Shown piece by piece: positions 21,284 to 31,731 of a stretch of DNA of 64,000 nucleotides. The DNA comes from Mermis nigrescens (Eukaryota; Nematoda; Enoplea; Mermithida; Mermithidae), in NCBI GenBank assembly GCA_036768485.1, contig JAVLUZ010000339.1:1-64000 (forward strand), given 5' to 3'. Each line of letters opens with the position of its first letter. The stretch's first letter is position 1. The notes below the pieces were generated by a model that searched no databases, was not told where the DNA came from, and worked only from the letters and a program-made list of their open reading frames with translations. Position numbers and translations under genes: made by a program.

Positions 21284-23988
21284 TCCCACGTTATCGTGCC
21301 TATGGCATCTTGAAAAGCGTCGGGTGGATGCTTATAAGATTCTTATAATCTTATCTTTTTTCTTGTTGATGCTTATGGTATTGCACTATTTCATAAGCAA
21401 ATGATACTGCTTACAAGTAATCTTGTAAGATACCAAATTCTTATAAGATAGCCTGTACCATCTTGCATATTTGCCTACCTTAGCTTTTTGCTTATACGCA
21501 TTCATAAGCAAGGCAAGCAAAATGACGAGTATCTTTGCAAGACTTGATAAGTGAAAAGCAATTTTATAAGAAAATTAGCTGCTTGTTGCTTACAAGCATG
21601 AATAAGCAAACTTATAGGTCATAGTATGCATTATCGCAAGACAAATTTTTTGTTTGTTTCTGCTTGCAAGCACTGACAAGCAGAAGAGCAGGATAAGTTT
21701 TAAATATATCTACGGATTTATTGTGACGTTTTATCAGACTGACCAGAAATGATTTGTAATGAAGTCAAATACTTGTAGGTACAGAGTCTGATTACTTCAA
21801 CTTTATGGTTTTCTCTTGATTTCAGTTAATCCGCATGCGTAAGGCCACAAAATGGTTAAACGGAAATTTAATAAAATTGAATTAAAATTAAGTTAATTAA
21901 ATAAAATGAGTCTATTGAAATTTTCACAAGCGTACTAGTTACTGCTAAGTAACTCCAGTGATGCAGAAAATATTGCTAAAGCAAGTGGTGCACCTGTCAG
22001 TCTCCTCATAAGGTTACTTAATGTGTATTATTCATCCTCCTCGGGTTTTTTCAAGGAATGCCATAATTGTATACATAAAGACGCTGGGCCAATCGTGCTT
22101 ATAAGTAATGAAAACAGGCCAAAATTCTCACAAAAAATAATTATCTTATAGTTTTATTCAGCAATCCAAAATCTTGTAAGACGTTGAAAGTCCTAGCCAA
22201 CCTTCAGCTATCGGAAATTTCTGAAAACTTTATAAGGACTAAATAAAATGTGCTCGGTTGCCGCCGTTTTTGATCCGAAATTCGCATTTTCATGTAAGGA
22301 ATAGCTTTTTATGACTACACACAATAATCGTGGTGGTGAAAATTCCTGGGCGTGGGGGGTTTGGGGGCATGCACCATAATTGGGCAGCTCCAAAGTTCTG
22401 GGGAATTCACAATTTTTTGAGAGTCGAATATTGGCCTAAAAATGGTGCTATGATGAAATACACCATTTTTGAACGTTTCTCGTCGAGCTATAGCGATTGG
22501 CATCAAAAAATCAAAAAAAACATAAAATTTTCCAAAAATGAACTGTGGGGTATTGTTGGGCTTACCTGGACGCGGGGGGTTTGGGGTACGCATCCACCAG
22601 AAGGCAAGTACCCAACAAGAAATGGCAAATACCCAACAATCCCCCAGAATTTCAGTTTTTGGAATTTTTTTGACTTTTTTCGGGTTTTTTATGCCAATCG
22701 ATAGAGCTCGACAAGAACCGTTCAAAAATGGTGTTTTATCGCCATAGCACCATTTGTAAGGCCAATATTTGACTTTAAAAAATTTTGCATTCCCCCCAAG
22801 ACCTTTGGAGCCGCCCACCTATGTTGTTGATTATTTCCATTTTCTTGTTATGCATTTGGCCATCTGGGGATGCTTACCCCCACCCCGCCCACATGTGGTA
22901 TGCACCCCCAGAAAGCAAATTGCCTAACATGAAAATAAAAATACCCAGCAATACCGCCAAAATTTCAATTTTTGAATTTTTTGCTTTTTTCATGATTTTT
23001 GATTTCAATGGATGACGGGGAATGTTCAAAATGGTGTTTACTTTGCCATAGTACCATTTTTAAAGCCAACATTTTACTTTAAAAAATTTTGCACCCCAGA
23101 GCTTTGAAGCCGCCTACTTACAGTCGTGCTGATGCTGCTTTTGGTCATGTCTGAAATGAAGAGATTCAGCCTATCTTTCTGATTTCAAAAAAAACAAAAT
23201 ATAAATGGAGATATATTGTAGGTATATTACAATGAAATTCAAAGAAAATTTGACATATAAGCCCAAATTGTTTTTTGTCCACCTATGTATGTAGCTGCCC
23301 CCATGCTTATCTTGAAGCCGTGAGGGACATATCTACATACATAAACAAGACCTAAACTATAGACGCTCATAATTATGCACAAACAAGTTGATGTTGTCAA
23401 ATTTTGGGCAATTTTTAATAGAATCTTATACTTGCTTATAAGCGCTTCTCTTTGCTATTAAACCCGTGAAGATTATATTTCAAATTTATATTAAGTAAAT
23501 TCAAAATATCACGATTTTCAAGCAGCGCATGCATGCCTGACTTGGAGCGTCTTGCACAATAATGCAATTGTAGATGTGTATTTGGTGGTTGTGCTCAGTG
23601 CACTGTAACTAAGACCGGCTGCCAAAACTTTTTTGATCAGCATTGAGTGTGCTTCCAGGCACATGCAAGAATATGCTTATAAGACGCTTGCACGTTTTTT
23701 AAGCAGTCAGCTGGGATCTTGTAGAATTGCTTGTAGGGCAAGCACTTGCAAGCAAAATTATAAGTATGCTCGCTAGATTGAAATTTTCGTAAGATTCGGA
23801 TAAGCAAGGTCTTACAAGCATTTCAATAAGATTCAAAATTTCTTGTAAGTTTGCTTGTAAGAGTTACATTTCCCTGTAAGTTGGCAAGTAAGCACATGAC
23901 AAACAAAAGGTACAGCACTTGCAAGAAAACTAACAAGCATTTCTATAAGATCTTAGTCATAAGCATCGCAAGCACACATAATGTGGGA
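21284..23988. mobile_element. Non-autonomous TIR element with CTTATAAG-rich subterminal arrays
   Basis: The ends are inverse of each other: TCCCACGTTATCGTGC at 21284 and GCACACATAATGTGGGA ending at 23988. For several hundred bp inside each end (21330-21720 and 23430-23960) there are dozens of short words such as GCTTATAAG, CTTGTAAG, CTTACAAG and their inverses. These would make dense hairpins and look like transposase-binding subterminal repeats. The middle (22345-23125) is filled with nested MITE copies. No transposase frame survives. Flanks share only AT, so a target duplication could not be fixed. Confidence 0.6.
22345..23125. mobile_element. Cluster of three nested MITE copies
   Basis: Diverged members of the CAYACSTGGGC family lie head to tail and inside each other: CCTGGGCGTGGGG near 22345, TTGGGCAGCTCC near 22379, ACCTGGACGCGGGG near 22566, CCGCCCACCTATG near 22812, and CCGCCCACATGTGG near 22885 to CCGCCTACTTAC near 23112. 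The many overlapping ORFs here are repeat artefacts. Confidence 0.6.
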
Positions 23989-24329
23989 TAATATAAAAAA
24001 TTAAAACAAATTATAAAAAATATATATTAATTAAATTTTATGAAGAATATTCATATTTTCTAATATTTCTAGGATATATTATTTTAAAAAAATATTCTGA
24101 TACCACTGGTTTTGTTGTAGTCCGCTACAGTAAGGACAATTGATTAAATTTACGCATGCTACATACACAAATTTTTTGCATATACTTTTCCATATGCTTG
24201 ACGGCGTACAAATGCCCAAAGCTCAATGCCACCATGGTGCCCAAAATGGGCAATTTTGCCCCAATGAATGCAGTTTCGTGCAATTTGCAATAAAAAAGTT
24301 TTGGCCAAATCGCACGAGTTGCCCAAAGA
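23989..24329. other. Spacer, AT-rich
   Basis: Contains runs of A/T and no convincing ORF up to the receptor exon on the minus strand; probably its first intron. Confidence 0.35.
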
Positions 24330-24636
24330 ATACAAGACTATTGTGTGTAGAAGTCTGAACAAAATGTACGAACGAACTGGCAATCGTTGATCCCACAGAA
24401 ATATTGATCAGGAACAAACGCACATTTACGCGAATATTGACCAATTTAACGCGTTTTGAGGTAATGATCAGTAAAATATTGAGGGTTATGGCGATGGGGG
24501 CCAAAAACATTTTGAGCACTGTGCTCAATATGAACCATTTATTGCGCAATATGGAATAAGTGGGGTAGCAAGTGTCTATTGGTGAATCGTTCTTTGTCTT
24601 ATAACCGTTCATTGTCTTGAAAATCGGTTCTTGCAT
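24330..24636 (-). CDS. First exon of a putative serpentine receptor
   Basis: The minus-strand frame starts with ATG at 24636 and encodes a short hydrophilic N terminus, a long hydrophobic TM1 (WFILSTVLKMFLAPIAITLNILLIITS) with a basic loop KRVKLVNIRVNVR and the start of TM2 (LFLINISVGSTIASSF). The topology and the loop-to-TM2 sequence resemble nematode-type serpentine receptors. The frame remains open further but loses hydrophobic pattern after about 24350, so a donor in that area is likely; I could not fix it. The exon lies only 180 bp left of the Polinton terminus, so the promoter side of this gene abuts the element. Confidence 0.5.
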
Positions 24637-24815
24637 GATTGAAAAACGCTTTTTTTAAATTAGGTCTCTGATCGGCATGTAGGCCAGTATATATTTATTG
24701 TTTTATCAGAGTGCATAAATAATTATTATTCTCCGCTAAATTAAGAAAGCTGTTTTTGCAATCTAATTATATTAGTAGTAAGGCCAGACCCTTCATCCTC
24801 CCTGTACTTAAGCAT

Positions 24816-25163
24816 AGCACATGCTTAAGCATAGAGACTCCATTTGGACTACGCATGCTCTCAGTGCACGTGCACTCAATCACTTCCTCAGCCTCTAGAA
24901 TGGACGAATTTTAGGCCATACTACTACACAATAAAGCACAATAGTATAGGCCCGAATTGCAGAACTCGAGCATTCTATTTCTGCACTGGTCGGTGACCCA
25001 GGACGAAGGAATAACTTTCTTGCTTTGGCGTGAATTGCCAAACTTTTAATGCACAGTCGGTTATCCAGGACGGGCGGAACAAATTAATGTTAATTTGCAT
25101 AAGTAACGAGCAGCGTCCCCGTTCACGGCCCATCATAATTTTAGTTCAGATCATCAGCTCACT
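24816..25163 (+). repeat. Left TIR of the Polinton
   Basis: About 348 bp, inverse of 39508-39847 with scattered differences. The outermost bases AGCACATGCTTAAGCAT are identical in both copies. Inner identity ends at ...CATCAGCTCA. A part of it (TTTTAGTTCAGATCATCAG) is repeated further in at 25249-25295. Confidence 0.9.
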
Positions 25164-25402
25164 GCACATTGAACCATTGGCGCAAAGCAACGATTTGCTC
25201 TATTTTTAGTCCACAATACACTCCAATGATGAGTCATAAGCACGTGACGGTCTATTCTAATTTTAGTTCAGATCATCAGTTCACTGCACATTGACTTGCA
25301 GACGATGAGTCATCATAGGTTCTATTTTTAAAACAAAAAACTTGAAAAAACCTGAAATTTCCGGTTTTTTCCAGTTTTGTGCGGTTCTCATCCCTCAGAA
25401 AC

Positions 25403-25437
25403 TATAAAAGGAGAGAGCAGGCAAGAAAAATCATTCT
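25403..25437 (+). promoter_or_regulatory. TATA box plus TCATTC initiator, first ORF
   Basis: TATAAAAG at 25403-25410 is followed by TCATTCT at 25431-25437, 28 nt from T to T. TCATTC fits the TCAKTY initiator consensus known from arthropods. The first ATG after it is at 25499. Confidence 0.7.
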
Positions 25438-25498
25438 CCATTATTATTGCTCTTCTGAACTTCTGAATTTCTGCTCTTAAATTGTTTTCTCATTAAAA

Positions 25499-25720
25499 AT
25501 GGATTCCGACATTGAAATGGTTGATGATTTGCAAACGCAAGACGCGTGCTACAAAACGGACAAAAAAATGCGGGAGGAGTGGGAGGACAGTTTGAACGTT
25601 GTGGACGAATGGTACCCACCAGAAGAATTTTACGATTTGGGGGAGCCGGAAACGCAAAAGATAAAAAGATTCAACACCGAAGGCCGAGCATCTATAATAT
25701 TAATTTCGAGTTGTGTGTAA
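25499..25720 (+). CDS. Small acidic protein, first Polinton gene, unknown
   Basis: The first ATG after the TATA/initiator pair opens a 73-codon frame. The product is strongly acidic at the start (MDSDIEMVDD) and has a WYPPEEFYDLGEPE segment, then a basic stretch. A near-perfect splice donor GTAAGT overlaps the stop codon (25717-25722), so the mRNA may continue in a later exon; no acceptor could be chosen confidently. No family recognised. Its position next to the TIR and its strong promoter suggest an early or regulatory protein, which is inference only. Confidence 0.55.
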   Translation: MDSDIEMVDDLQTQDACYKTDKKMREEWEDSLNVVDEWYPPEEFYDLGEPETQKIKRFNTEGRASIILISSCV

Positions 25721-25737
25721 GTGTGTGTGTGTCTGTG

Positions 25738-26611
25738 AGGCAAAAAAGTTTTTACTGGATAATTTTGTGATACTTATATCTTCACTCACTGGGTATTTTC
25801 GGGCGCTAATTACAATTTTTTGATCAAAATGGCTCAATCGGACTCCTGAAACCCGGAAACTACGGATTTATGTAAAAGGTTTTGGTAGCTCTAGCCGCTT
25901 ATGCAATTGCCGCAGGGCAAAATTTTAAAGCCACCCTAAATCAACTTTTTATGCGCTATCGACTGGTGTAAACCACTTTACACTACAGTGTAAACTGATG
26001 TGATGCCGTAAGAAAAACGTGATTTACAAATGTATTTTATCAAATATCTCAAATCGCAGCGAATAAATTTTTTTAAAATTTTTACCAATTCTTGGATATC
26101 TTATGACTGACCTTACTGTAAAATTTGAAGAAAATTCACTGATTGGTTTTCTGAGATACGGGAGCCCAAAGGTACCCTATGCATAGCATAAAATTTAGAT
26201 TTTTGTCTTTTTGCAGAAGCACAGATTGACTGTTGCTTCCAAAATTTGGCCCCTGGGGTTTCTGAGACCGCTGATTCCATATTCGCTACTTTAAATATAC
26301 GATCCGGCATCATAAAACATGTATGAGACGGGCTGAAAGGAAATCACGTACGGGTACTTATAAACATGATTAATCACTGAAAAAGAGCTTGCACCAAGTC
26401 AAAATTTTTGACCTTGTAAACCAGCATGCGTGAAATTTAATGCGAAGCAATGGGAAGCAGCAAACATGCAGCTTTCGAAAGAAAGCAGCAAACATGCGGC
26501 TTTCGAAAATACAAATCCAAATGTTTTTGCTTCTAGCGGCTAATTTAATATGCAACTTTTTGCATTTGTTTACAATGAGGGCAAAGTTGAACATTGTACA
26601 AAGTTGAACCC
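25738..26611. other. Non-coding interval in the Polinton
   Basis: No supported gene between the first ORF and the tandem array. Weak short frames only. It could be intronic if the GTAAGT at 25717 is used. Confidence 0.4.
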
Positions 26612-26825
26612 GACGCTATAAGATAGGACGTGATACAACATACTCAATGCTATACAATAGGACGTGATGTTACATACCCCATGCTATACAATAGGACGTG
26701 ATATAACATGCCCCATGCTTTAAGATAGGACGTGATATAACATACCCAGTGTTACAGGATAGGACGTGATATAACATACCCCATGCTACAAGATAGGACG
26801 TGATAAAGCATACCCAGTGCTATAA
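26612..26825 (+). repeat. Tandem array, ~38-bp unit
   Basis: Five to six copies of a unit reading roughly ATAGGACGTGATATAACATA followed by CCCCATGCTA. The core GATATAACATACCCCATGCTTA also occurs in a satellite-like stretch at 59865-60060, outside the element. Confidence 0.8.
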
Positions 26826-26856
26826 AACATCCTGTGCTGTAAGATTGGTGTCCCAA

Positions 26857-27260
26857 AACATCAAAAATATGGTTTGCACCAAAAAAATCTTCAAACATCT
26901 TAAAACATCAAAAAAATGGTTTTGACCAAAAAAAATTTTTAAACCTCCAAAAACATCAAAAGTATGGTTTTGGACCAAAAAAGTTTTTTAATATTCCAAA
27001 ACGTTAAAAATATGGTTATGATCAAATAACATTTTTAAATATCGCAAACCATCTAATGGTATAATTTCCAGAACATCCCAGAACATCAAAAATATGATTT
27101 AGAATAAAGAGTTCTCAGAACCATTCTATACCGTTAGAAATATGGATTTAATCAAAGAAATGGTTGACAAAAGACAGTTTTAAAAAAATTTAAAAAATAC
27201 AATATGTTTTTACCAACAATTTTTTTTAGAAATATCCCAAAAACATCAAAAGTCCCGAAA
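26857..27260 (+). repeat. Degenerate tandem array, ~46-50 bp unit
   Basis: Around seven decaying copies of AAACATCAAAAATATGGTTT plus an A/T-rich tail. It lies directly upstream of the PolB promoter. Confidence 0.7.
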
Positions 27261-27353
27261 AATAAAAAATACAAGAGACATCTCAATTCCATACGGCTAT
27301 CAGGTCTAAGTTCAGCCAGGGCAATGCCGGGCAGCTCAGCTAGATATAAAAAA

Positions 27354-27391
27354 TATAAAAACCGCTCGCTGATCCATTGCAGAGTCATTCA
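27354..27391 (+). promoter_or_regulatory. TATA box plus TCATTC initiator, PolB
   Basis: TATAAAAA at 27354-27361 and TCATTCA at 27385-27391, 31 nt apart. The predicted leader then contains a GC-rich hairpin (about 27448-27470) before the PolB frame. Confidence 0.65.
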
Positions 27392-27447
27392 ATTTTTCAT
27401 TCTAATTACTGGTTAAGATATTATTTGTTTACAAAAACTCTAGCAGA

Positions 27448-27470
27448 TGGGGCAGCGAAGCGCCCCATTT
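27448..27470 (+). other. Hairpin in the PolB leader
   Basis: GGGGC and GCCCC flank AGCGAAGC, giving a compact GC-rich hairpin in an AT-rich context. An ATG at 27447 opens only 12 codons in a frame different from PolB; it may be the former PolB start before a frameshift. Confidence 0.5.
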
Positions 27471-27496
27471 ACTAGTATATATTAAATTTTAAGAAT

Positions 27497-30400
27497 TTGG
27501 ATAACATAAACTTGGGACGCGATTTACCAGAAATTTTCAATGACGCGATTTCAAAGATCATAGGCGATTCAAAGGACATGGTGGGTGTTCAGGTAACCCA
27601 CCCGACCCTCAAGAAGCTGGCCATCATTCCTTTTCACACAGGAGCTGAATTAAATGGTGAACAAATAATGCATACTATCGAAAGGATTTTGCAATCGAAT
27701 GAGGCGATCCAGCTTGAACAACCAGAGACTCAAATACGAATAGTGCAAGTGAACCCTCCCTCTGGCTCTGGTCAGCATAGACGAAGGTTTATAAATTTGG
27801 AAAAAGAAATGAAGGTGAAAAGATGTTTCGTCAGAATTAAAAATAATGACGATTTATGCCTACCGCGTGCGCTCATAGTTGCGAAATGCTGACATCAACA
27901 TATGATAGAGCCAGAAAATAAACTCTTTGAAAATCAGTACAAACGAATTCACAAAGGCGACACATGGAAAAGCAGCACACAGAAAAAAGCTGCTAACGAG
28001 CTCATGGCTAAAGCGGGCCTTAAAGATCATATAGGTCCTTGTGGCATACCCGAGCTGCAGGCTTTCCAAAACATCTTGCCTGAATACCAAATAAAAGTGT
28101 TCAGTGCCGATTTCTGTAATGCTATAGTGTTTGAAGGGCCTTCAGCTGAAAAGGTCCTTCATCTATATCACCACGATGGTCATTTTGACGTCAGCATGCC
28201 TGGCTTTATGAATCGTGGATATTTGTGTGAAGCCTGCAACAAAGGATACAATAACAAAAACGAGCACCGCTGCTCCAGAGTTTGCCCCTGCTGTCATGGA
28301 CCTGTATGCCCAAACGTCGCTCTGATAGAATGCAGGGATTGTGGCCGACTCTTTAGAGGCCAACAATGTTTTGACCATCATAAAAAGCTCGGGAAAAACA
28401 ATTTGTCAATATGCCAACAAATGAAACGATGCGATAAATGCGGCTGGCATATTAATAGAGCCGATAGAATATGGAAACATAAATGCGGTCAGTTTTATTG
28501 CAAGATTTGTAAAACAGACGTACCTAAAAACGATCATAAATGTTACATGAAACCAATAGAAATCGAGAAGGATGAAAAGAAAAACATAAAATACGTGTTT
28601 TTCGATTTTGAAACGTGCCAGGAAAAAATCTGTGGCGATACCAATGTTGGAATCCGATTAAAGCATGAGCCAAATTTATGCGTAGCGCACGTAGTATGCC
28701 TGAAGTGCAAGGATAAACCACTCGGATTCTGCGAATATTGTGGCGAAAATCGCCGAATATTTTTTGGAAAAGTTTTGCGAAAATGAATCTTGCAATTTTT
28801 TGTTTGGCCTAGAAAATACAACAGCCATTGCACACAATGCAAAAGGCTTTGATGGTCATTTTATCCTAAAATACCTTTTCAAGCAAACCATAGTACCCAC
28901 AATAGTCACCCTGGGCTTGAAATTATGAGCTTAACAGCAGGCTCTGTAAAATTAATCGATTCCTTCAATTTCTTGCCAATGGCTTTGTCAGCTTTGCCAA
29001 AAACTTTTGATGAACCGGAATTAAGAAAAGGTTATTTTCCGCACCTTTTCAACACGACCGAAAACGAAAATTATGTGGGTGAGTGGCCGGATGCCTGGTA
29101 CTGTACTACTCCCCAGCTACAATGAACCCCAAGAGTCGAGAAAACTTTTACAGTTGGCATCAAGAGCAGAAAGGCAAAATGTTCGATTTTAGGACCAAAC
29201 TTTTGGCCTACTGCGAATCGGTTGTTGATATACTCCGCCGGTGCTGCCTAAAATTTCAAAAATTATTCATGACGGAAACGGGCATTGACCCGTTTGAAAC
29301 ATCATTGACAATCGCAAGTGCTTGCAATAAAGTTTTTAGATCAACTTATTTGCAAGCAAATACAATTGGCATAGTGCCGCATGGTGGCTACAGGAGAGCC
29401 GAAAAACAATCAATCACGGCAATCAAGTGGCTGAAATGGCTAAGCAAAACGCAAAAAATTAATATCAGACATGCGCAAAACATGGGCAAACAAAAAAATT
29501 GGCAATTATCGTGTAGACGGCGTTTACAAAAATACTGTGTACGAATTTAATGGATGCTTTTGGCACGGCTGTCCAAAATGCATGAAAAAGCGAACAAAAC
29601 TCACAGCCGACCAAATAACAACGGCTGAAGAGGCATATCAAAACACAATTAAACGACGCAAAGCAATAGAAGCACAAGGGCACACTGGTACTCAATCAAA
29701 ATCGTAGACCCACCAGATCCCAGGGAGGCATTTTATGGTGGAAGAACAAATGCCATTAAATTGCTCGAAAAGATCAAACGGGATCAAAATGGTGCTCCCT
29801 TGGAGAATATTAGTTACACGGACATATGCAGCTTGTACCCTACAGTTAACAAATACGGCATTTACCCTATTGCACATCCTCAAATTTTAACGGAAAACTT
29901 TTCAGAAATTTTGGCTGAAAAACGACCGTACGAGGGCTAATTAAGGCCAAAATTTTACCACCCAGAGGCCTATACCACCCAGTATTGCCATACCGATTCG
30001 GGGAAAAATTATATTTCCCCTTGTGCCGAACATGCTCTGAAACGCATCGACAGGATCGATGTGAGCACACTGACAAAGAACGTGCAATAGTGGGCGTCTG
30101 GGTAAGCATTGAGATCTACAAAGCCCTTGAACTTGGCTACAAAATTTTCGAAATTTACGAAGTATGGCATTATGAAAAATCCGAAAAGTATAACCCCGTT
30201 ACAAACCCTAATGGGGGTCTATTTACGGAGTACATCAACAAATTCATGAAATTGAAGCAGGAATCGGATGGATGGCCCTCGTGGGTGAAAACGGATGGTG
30301 ACAAAGCAAAATGCATAGCGGAATACAAACAACATGAGGGAATAGAACTCGATACGGCCAGAATCTCGAAAAATCTGGGGATGCGAGCACTTTCAAGCTA

Positions 30401-31133
30401 ATGCTTAATTCTTTTTGGGGAAAATTCGGTCAAAGAAACAACATGACCAAAGTTTCCTTTTTCACAGAGCCCGAACCATACTTTGATTTGGTTTTTGACC
30501 CAACGAACGTTATTTACTCGATAAATGCTATCAATGAGAACATGATGGCTGTGACACACACAAAAGAGGACAATTTCGCCGAAGTTATGGGAAATACAAA
30601 CCCTGTCTTAGCCGCTTACACAACAGCTCAGGCGCGCTTAAGACTTATATGAACATCTGGAAAAATTAAGCGATCGAGTATTATACTTCGATACAGACAG
30701 CGTGATTTTTAAATCGACGCTGAATAAAGATGAGTATGAAGTGCCCATTGGATCATACTTGGGTAATATGACCGATGAACTAAAGGATTACGGCCCTGGC
30801 GCTTACATAGAAACATTTGTGAGCGGAGGGCCTAAAAATTATGCATACAGGGTCTACCCGGCTCAGGAAAACAAATTTTACCATCACATAAAAGTGAGAG
30901 GATTTACTCTGAACTCAGCTGCCGCATCAAAAATCAATTTTCACTCATTAGTGAAAATGGTGAACGCTTTTGTGGAAAAACAAAACGTTCTCGAGAAGGT
31001 GGTCTATTTCCCACATATAAAACGACTACCCGATCATACGATAGTGACCGAAAATGCGTCTAAAAAGTACAAAATTGTATATAATAAACGCGTTGTACAG
31101 CCTGATTATTCAACACTGCCCTATGGCTATTAG
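27497..31133 (+). pseudogene. polB: Protein-primed DNA polymerase B, broken
   Basis: This is the family-B polymerase that replicates Polintons from a protein primer. In order: an N-terminal region, Cys-rich zinc-binding clusters (28225-28560), exonuclease motif I FFDFETCQ (about 28600), motif II HNAKGFDGHF (about 28836), the KGYFPHLFN block (about 29020), motif A TDICSLYP (29818-29841), motif B NSFWGKFGQR (from 30404) and motif C DTDS (30690-30701). The frame is interrupted by one in-frame TGA (27890-27892) and about eight frameshifts, near 28740, 28915, 29085, 29470, 29705, 29935, 30395 and 30645. At least one shift (29085) is a small duplication rather than a homopolymer slip, so the decay is real. 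There is no ATG at the start of the frame. Confidence 0.95.
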
Positions 31134-31179
31134 CCCCATTGTGTGTTTGTATGTGGTGGTTGGGTCTTTTTTTTGCTGT

Positions 31180-31447
31180 TGCCGCCTGTACCTTGCGGAA
31201 GCAAGTTCGTGGCAGGAGGTAGCGGTCAACTCGATTGTGTGTTTGTTCTTTCTGGGTGCACTTCATACCCTGTGAGGAGCAGGTACGTGGTGCAGTGTAC
31301 CCAGTGTTTGAGTCTTTTTTTATTTTGCTGATGCCGCCTGTACCTTGCGGAAGCAAGTTTGTGGCAGGAGGTAGCAGCGTTCGGTGTGATTGCTTTTTCC
31401 ACTGCCGCCTGTACCTTGTGGAAGCAAGTTCGTGGCAGGTGGTAGCG
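31180..31447 (+). ncRNA. Four tandem copies of a structured ~45-nt repeat
   Basis: Copies start at 31180, 31257, 31332 and 31403, about 71-77 bp apart, in the region after the PolB stop. Each has TGCC, TACC, a hairpin (CTTGC-GGAA-GCAAG), CGTGGCA and usually GGTA. TGCC can pair with GGCA and TACC with GGTA in crossing order, suggesting a pseudoknot. Copy 2 differs strongly in sequence, yet TGCA pairs with TGCA and its hairpin becomes CCTG...CAGG; copy 4 has a G-U change in the hairpin. These compensating changes point to a selected RNA structure. It does not fit a ribozyme class I know. Confidence 0.55.
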
Positions 31448-31619
31448 GAATCTGTATGTGCATATGGACGAAAAAGGGATTGTTTTAATAAATTTGTGAA
31501 TATTATATGCATCTTCTGCTTCACTCTTCTATCTTTTTGTGTATTGTTTCATAGAATTTTTCATTTTGTTTAAAGAATAGAAAAGTAAAAATAAAAAAAA
31601 CCAAAAAAAACAAAAAAAT

Positions 31620-31688
31620 GGTGCCGATACATGCTCAGGTCCCCGTCCTGGCACCGGGCACTGCATTTGCAGTGGCGGAGAGGCATGT
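31620..31688 (+). ncRNA. HDV-like self-cleaving ribozyme 1
   Basis: The sequence folds into the nested double pseudoknot of HDV-like ribozymes. P1 is GGTGCC (31620-31625) with GGCACC (31650-31655). P2 is ACATGCT (31629-31635) with GGCATGT (31682-31688). P3 is AGG/CCT with loop TCCCCGT. After P1 comes GGGC, able to form P1.1 with the C-rich loop. P4 is ACTGC/GCAGT with an ATTT loop. The P4-P2 joiner is GGCGGAGA, with the expected catalytic C at 31676. Cleavage would occur just 5' of G31620. It lies 487 nt after the PolB stop and 9 nt before the next TATA box. Confidence 0.85.
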
Positions 31689-31697
31689 TACAAAATT

Positions 31698-31705
31698 TAT
31701 ATAAG
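31698..31705 (+). promoter_or_regulatory. TATATAAG box
   Basis: It begins 9 nt after ribozyme 1 and 34 nt before the ATG of the membrane protein at 31732. No TCATTC initiator follows at the usual distance. Confidence 0.55.
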
Positions 31706-31731
31706 ATTTTCTTGTTCAAAAATGATAAAAA

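Noticed and set aside
22315..23015. Several overlapping ORFs of 70-167 codons
   Set aside because: All lie inside nested MITE copies and consist of translated poly-G/C and poly-A/T tracts.
27285..27345. Possible third HDV-like ribozyme before PolB (GGCTATC...GGGCAGC)
   Set aside because: P1 would have only four pairs, the loop lacks the C pair for P1.1, and no P4/P2 closing strand could be found.
27890..27892. In-frame TGA in PolB as a recoding site
   Set aside because: The gene also has about eight frameshifts, so simple decay explains it; no recoding structure was seen.
31060..31524. 154-codon minus-strand ORF after PolB
   Set aside because: It reads through the tandem structured repeats and the antisense of the PolB end; repeat periodicity is visible in the protein.
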